A DNA stretch of 64,000 nucleotides from CAZRNB01 sp964601355 (GTDB taxonomy: Bacteria; Planctomycetota; Phycisphaerae; Sedimentisphaerales; Anaerobacaceae). The stretch spans positions 18,099 to 82,098 of the forward strand of contig CAZRNB010000002.1 of the NCBI GenBank assembly GCA_964601355.1, in the 5' to 3' direction. The notes beneath the pieces are model-generated. The model searched no databases and was not told the DNA's origin. It saw only the letters and a program-made list of their open reading frames with translations. A program made the position numbers and the translations under genes. Shown here in pieces: positions 60,943 to 64,000 of the stretch (position 1 is the first letter of the stretch; the number at the start of each line of letters is the position of its first letter).

Positions 60943-61461
60943 TCAAAACAAACAAAGCACATCCATCGCATCACTATTTATTCCATGATTACCGTTCACA
61001 TATTCCGACATGCAGATTATAAACCAGCTCGGCCGGTTAACATCTTCTTTTTGACCTGCTTTCGAATCAATTATCTGAACATAACAATTTGCCAATCTTT
61101 CGTCCTTTCCGGCAATACTAATCTCCACCTGCGCTCTATCAGAAGGCTTTATAAGCGCAACCGATGCTGAGCCTTTTTTCTCTACAAACTCAACTATTGC
61201 GGTTCTTCTATCACCCAATTGCTCAACCGCCGGCCTTTCCAACCTAATCATCAACGTTATCAGCACAACCGCCGCTGCCGCTGCAATTCCTGCAGCTACC
61301 TTGAATACAGTCGGGAATCTAATTGTTGAAGTCTGGCTTTGCCTCGCCTCATCCAAACGTTTGGATATCGCCGTATTTAATTTATCCCAATCAACACTTC
61401 TTAACTGTTCATCAGCATTGCGAGCCAGCAAAGAATCGATTTTCTCATATTTTTCTTTCAT
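60943..61461 (-). CDS. Putative anti-sigma factor with one membrane helix
   Basis: This 172-residue protein has a cytoplasmic helical part, with repeated Leu and Lys or Glu, up to about residue 60. One transmembrane helix (VFKVAAGIAAAAAVVLITLM, about 71-90) follows, then a periplasmic beta domain. The start is ATG 61461, which overlaps the sigma factor stop by four bases. No zinc-binding HxxxCxxC motif is seen. Membrane topology and coupling to the sigma gene support the anti-sigma role. The longer frame from 61518 is not used. Confidence 0.75.
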   Translation of the reverse strand: MKEKYEKIDSLLARNADEQLRSVDWDKLNTAISKRLDEARQSQTSTIRFPTVFKVAAGIAAAAAVVLITLMIRLERPAVEQLGDRRTAIVEFVEKKGSASVALIKPSDRAQVEISIAGKDERLANCYVQIIDSKAGQKEDVNRPSWFIICMSEYVNGNHGINSDAMDVLCLF

Positions 61462-62027
61462 TCCAGATAATCTTTCAACAACACTCTTAATTTTTGTCTT
61501 GCCCGAAATACGTGCCACCTAACTGCCTCAACTGAACAGCCCATAATCTGGGCAACCTCTTTATGCGACAAGCCACTTAATCCAAAAAGGGAAATCGCCT
61601 TAGCTTCTTTCTTTGACAGTTTCAACATCGCTTGTTTTATTTTTTCTTTCAGCTCCTCTGCGCTTTGGCTTTCGTCGGGCGAGAGCATCTTTTTGTCTTC
61701 AAGGCTATCAACCTTTGGTATGTTTTGTGCATTGCGTTTCGCCTTTCTTGCATGACTGATTGCTGCGTTCGTAACAACCCGTAACAGCCAACTCTCAAAT
61801 TGTTTTGCTTCTTTTAATTTGCCGATATTCAAATAAGTATTAACAAAACTAAGCTGAACTGCTTCAGCTGCCTCTTCTGCGTCGCCCAATACATGTACAG
61901 CAACTTGCATCGCCCGCCTTTGATATAATCGTACAAGCTCATCAAACGCGGCCCTATCGCCGGCCTGGCTGGCTTTGACCAGTCTGATAGTATCATTCGT
62001 TGTCGTTCTATGACTCTCGTCCACCAA
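61458..62027 (-). CDS. ECF-type RNA polymerase sigma factor
   Basis: This 189-residue protein has sigma region 2 (AFDELVRLYQRRAMQVAVHV, AEEAAEAVQLSFVNTYLNI, FESWLLRVVTNAAISHARK) and region 4 (LSKKEAKAISLFGLSGLSHK, EVAQIMGCSVEAVRWHVFRA), with an acidic linker. This is the layout of ECF sigma factors, which lack regions 1 and 3. The anti-sigma factor and STN protein follow. The signal sensed is not visible. Confidence 0.92.
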   Translation of the reverse strand: MVDESHRTTTNDTIRLVKASQAGDRAAFDELVRLYQRRAMQVAVHVLGDAEEAAEAVQLSFVNTYLNIGKLKEAKQFESWLLRVVTNAAISHARKAKRNAQNIPKVDSLEDKKMLSPDESQSAEELKEKIKQAMLKLSKKEAKAISLFGLSGLSHKEVAQIMGCSVEAVRWHVFRARQKLRVLLKDYLE

Positions 62028-62097
62028 TATTTCCTCATCATCTTATAGACGCACCGATTCTACCGAACGTTAGTAAATTTTTCGAGAAATCCATGAT

Positions 62098-62155
62098 ATG
62101 AAGTGACTAAAATGTTGAGTGTCTAAATGGCGTTAGCCATTTAAGTACTTGAAAT
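62098..62155. repeat. CTAAAATG and CATTTAAG words before the cyclase gene
   Basis: GTGACTAAAATGTTGAGTGTC words face a GGCGTTAGCCATTTAAGTAC segment. This is a weaker member of the CTAAAGTG family, lying downstream of the cyclase gene. Confidence 0.5.
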
Positions 62156-62161
62156 CAGAGA

Positions 62162-63277
62162 TTATTCGATGTCAGCGATGTCGTTTTGCTGCTGACCAAC
62201 AAGATAAATTCTATTTTTGCCGCTGCGTTTTGCTTCCAGCAGTGCGCTATCCGCCTTTTGAAACAGCTCCTGCACATCCAGGCCGTCGCGTGGAAAGCCG
62301 GCCAGGCCGCCACTTATTGTCAGAATGCCCTGCCCTTTTGGGCCTAATCCGCCTGCGGCGAACTCCGCTTTTTCTAGCTCTTTTATAAATCGCTTTGCTA
62401 TGAAAATCACTTCTTTTGGATGGTCATGCTTCAGAGATCGGTGATCAGGGGTCGGAGAGCGGATTGCCCTGTTGCCTGATTCCTGGCCGCTGTTCCCCGG
62501 CCGCTGGTCCATCGGAGATGGGGGAACATCCCAGAAAACAGCCGCAAACTCATCGCCGCCAATCCTGCCCACAACATCATGCGCCCGGCAGCAGCGCTGC
62601 ATTAAAACCGAAGCCTGCTTCAGAATTTTATCTCCGATCGAATGTCCGTAAACATCGTTGTAATGCTTAAAGTCGTCAATATCAAACACAAGCAGCGTCA
62701 CACGTCCATTTTCTTTTTCGGCGTGTTTTATAATTTGACTGCAAAACTCCCACATATATCTTCTATTCTTCAGGCCCGTTAAATCGTCCGTTGTAGCCAA
62801 TTTCTCAAGCTCTTTTATTCTTTGTTCCAGATTTGACCAGCGGTCAGGGGTCAGGCGCCGTGGATCAGGAAACAGGGCAATCCGATCCCAGATCCCAGAT
62901 CCCAGATCCCTAAACAGGATGGGACATATCAAGTAATCATCTGCCACATTTATGCCGTTGGAAGCCGGACTTACGAACTGTCTGGCTATCGGCTCTTCAT
63001 ACATTTGGGCAAGCAGAATGATTTTTGCTTTCGAGTTAGATTCTCTCAAAGCTTTTAGAACCGAGCTTATTCTGGCTGACAATCCAGACATAACAACGCC
63101 GATCACTTTAAAGTTATTCTTTGCAGCAGCATTAACCGCATCAGGTAAAGTGACGGAGACTTCACAGAGATCCTTCGCAACGGTGTCGGCATCTAAAAAG
63201 GCTTTATTGATGTCACCCACCAGCAAAATCTTTTCGCAGGCTTCATCTGAATAGAATGGCTGATTAAGATTTGTCAT
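62162..63277 (-). CDS. Diguanylate cyclase with receiver-like N-terminus and two repeat insertions
   Basis: Diguanylate cyclases make cyclic di-GMP from GTP. The 371-residue product has an N-terminal receiver-like domain (about 15-120) without a clear phosphoacceptor Asp. A linker and a GGDEF domain follow (DDLTGLKNRRYMWEF about 164, FDIDDFKHYNDVYGH, active site GGDEF at 240-244). The inhibitory I-site RAHD is at 231-234. Residues about 126-147 (with IWDRIALFPDPRRLTPDRW) and 258-284 (with GNSGQESGNRAIRSPTPDH) translate repeats placed in frame, one in the linker and one inside the GGDEF domain after the active site. Its position beside an ECF module is of unclear meaning. Confidence 0.9.
   Translation of the reverse strand: MTNLNQPFYSDEACEKILLVGDINKAFLDADTVAKDLCEVSVTLPDAVNAAAKNNFKVIGVVMSGLSARISSVLKALRESNSKAKIILLAQMYEEPIARQFVSPASNGINVADDYLICPILFRDLGSGIWDRIALFPDPRRLTPDRWSNLEQRIKELEKLATTDDLTGLKNRRYMWEFCSQIIKHAEKENGRVTLLVFDIDDFKHYNDVYGHSIGDKILKQASVLMQRCCRAHDVVGRIGGDEFAAVFWDVPPSPMDQRPGNSGQESGNRAIRSPTPDHRSLKHDHPKEVIFIAKRFIKELEKAEFAAGGLGPKGQGILTISGGLAGFPRDGLDVQELFQKADSALLEAKRSGKNRIYLVGQQQNDIADIE
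62435..62512. repeat. Repeat inside the GGDEF domain coding region
   Basis: GATCGGTGATCAGGGGTCGG, CCCTGTTGCCTGATTCCTGG and GTTCCCCGGCCGCTGGTCC words form arms of a hairpin. It is in frame after the GGDEF motif. Confidence 0.7.
62838..62915. repeat. GGTCAGGGGTCAGG / GATCCCAGATCCC repeat inside the cyclase gene
   Basis: Words GCGGTCAGGGGTCAGG and GTGGATCAGG lie opposite ATCCCAGATCCCAGATCC words. It is in frame in the linker between the two domains. Confidence 0.7.
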
Positions 63278-63796
63278 TTATATTATACCAACTATGGAAG
63301 ATATTTTCACCTTGCTGTAGAGCATAAAGCCGTCAAAAGCAAAGAGTTAAAAATGTAAAACAAAAAATGCAAAACCATAACGCAAAACTCAAAACTATCT
63401 TTCTGATGATGCAATTAAGTTTTTACGTTTTAAACTTTGGTTTTTAGCTTTTACTTTTACACTTTTAGTTAAAAAAATGGCGCATCTTCCTTTTCATTCC
63501 GGTATTAGTCCAAAATAATACAACCGACTAAATCACCTATATTAACAACTTCAAAGAGAAAATACAATCCCATCACAAAACTGCGTACAACATTAAAACT
63601 CGATGCTCGATGCTTGATTCTCGATGCTCGACAAGTATCGAGTATCCAGCCAATGCACAGCATGGCTTACGCCATTTGATTTTCTTATGCCGTAAGGCAT
63701 ACTGTGTATTGACATATTCTTAGGGTCGTGATATATTCTATCTTGTGAAAGCAGAGATAGTTGCAGCTCGTTATGTCATAGGTTGGGAATTAAATC
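63278..63796. other. Repeat-rich intergenic region before the right-edge gene pair
   Basis: TTAAAAACTTTGGTTTTTAG-type words (63360-63475) make long imperfect hairpins. ACTCGATGCTCGATGCTTGA words (63600-63655) follow, then a GGCTTACGCC-type palindrome to about 63700. A strong promoter is at 63709-63737. A 27-codon GTG frame begins at 63745 and ends at 63825 without known relatives. Confidence 0.6.
63709..63737 (+). promoter_or_regulatory. Near-consensus sigma-70 promoter
   Basis: TTGACA (63709-63714) and TATATT (63732-63737) are separated by exactly 17 bases. The start point would fall at about 63744, which is next to a GTG codon at 63745. Confidence 0.7.
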
Positions 63797-63907
63797 ATGG
63801 CGATGGCGGTGATCAAGGCGCATAAAGCAATCAAGCACCCTCCGCTCAAGCGCCACATCGACGAGTTCGGGAAAATACTATTAGACGAAAATAGGGATAC
63901 AAAATGA
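63797..63907 (+). CDS. Small ORF, possible partner of the right-edge gene (36 residues)
   Basis: This is a 36-residue ORF with basic residues and the segment HPPLKRHIDEFGKILLDENR. A GGGA lies nine bases before the ATG. It overlaps the next gene by four bases (ATGA), which suggests co-translation. It is downstream of a strong promoter. A second frame from GTG 63745 lies just upstream and could be the earlier part of a frame-shifted gene. I do not recognise a family. Confidence 0.5.
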   Translation: MAMAVIKAHKAIKHPPLKRHIDEFGKILLDENRDTK

Positions 63908-64000
63908 AATTTACCCGATATTTTCTACATATCAGAAATAGGCCAGACCGTGCTATAATAAAAAACGAGTGGATTAAGGACACGATTGATAATCCATCCC
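63904..64000 (+). CDS. N-terminal part of a small DUF4258-like protein (runs off the right edge)
   Basis: The first 32 residues are visible, beginning MKFTRYFLHIRNRPDRAIIK and continuing NEWIKDTIDNPS. I recall many short proteins with this RPDR segment, related to DUF4258 toxins and often paired with a DUF2283 partner. It overlaps the small ORF upstream by four bases. The identification is tentative because most of the gene is outside the window. Confidence 0.5.
   Translation, partial: MKFTRYFLHIRNRPDRAIIKNEWIKDTIDNPS

Overview
The window looks like a chromosome segment from an anaerobic planctomycete, most likely of the Phycisphaerae (inference). It keeps a partial division (dcw) cluster with mraZ, rsmH and an FtsI-type penicillin-binding protein, plus mreBCD and a PBP2. 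It has a pseudopilin of the type abundant in Planctomycetota, an ECF sigma factor module, and the siroheme-dependent (Ahb) haem route typical of anaerobes. No complete insertion sequence, prophage or CRISPR array was seen.

Layout. 0-6 kb: start of an alkaline phosphatase, then mraZ, a small ORF, rsmH, a LysM protein, an FtsL-like protein and ftsI. 6-12 kb, minus strand: a coiled-coil protein, a 52-residue membrane protein, mreB, mreC, mreD and a PBP2. 12-20 kb: HEAT lipoprotein, lnt, DNA methyltransferase, HEPN/MNT pair, a lipoprotein, two clpP genes and trigger factor. 20-26.5 kb: tRNA-Gly, an exported isoaspartyl methyltransferase, and a haem operon (uroporphyrinogen III methyltransferase/synthase fusion, ahbC, ahbD, fused ahbAB). 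26.5-29.2 kb: a small accessory patch with a decayed tRNA-Leu-like sequence and a nucleotidyltransferase pair. 29-37 kb: an Rrf2-headed sulfur operon (rrf2, cysK, cysE, nadA, thi4, metY, nifU, nifS). 37-41 kb: dapB, a pseudopilin and glmS. 41-46 kb: a duplicated 5' fragment of hisH, two accessory genes, then intact hisH and hisF. 46-54 kb: a secretin-centred locus of secreted beta proteins. 55.8-56.1 kb: a tRNA-Asn gene split by a group I intron. 56-64 kb: a Ser/Thr kinase and phosphatase, a glycosyltransferase, an ECF sigma/anti-sigma/STN module, a diguanylate cyclase, and the start of a small gene pair.

Three things stand out. First, a 276-nt group I intron interrupts the anticodon of tRNA-Asn; P1 to P9 can all be drawn by hand. 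Second, the 46-54 kb locus pairs a 1270-residue secretin, which carries eight N-terminal beta repeats, with a large Ig-like secreted protein, two small secreted beta proteins and a small lipoprotein, and shows no ATPase or inner-membrane platform. Third, the window is full of hairpin elements built from tandem short words followed by their reverse complement. They sit just upstream of many start codons and have entered coding genes in frame, including PBP2, trigger factor, lnt, glmS, a glycosyltransferase and a diguanylate cyclase; one appears to form a lipoprotein signal peptide.

Many apparent N-terminal extensions are translations of these elements, so several starts here are set downstream, on ribosome binding sites or family alignment.
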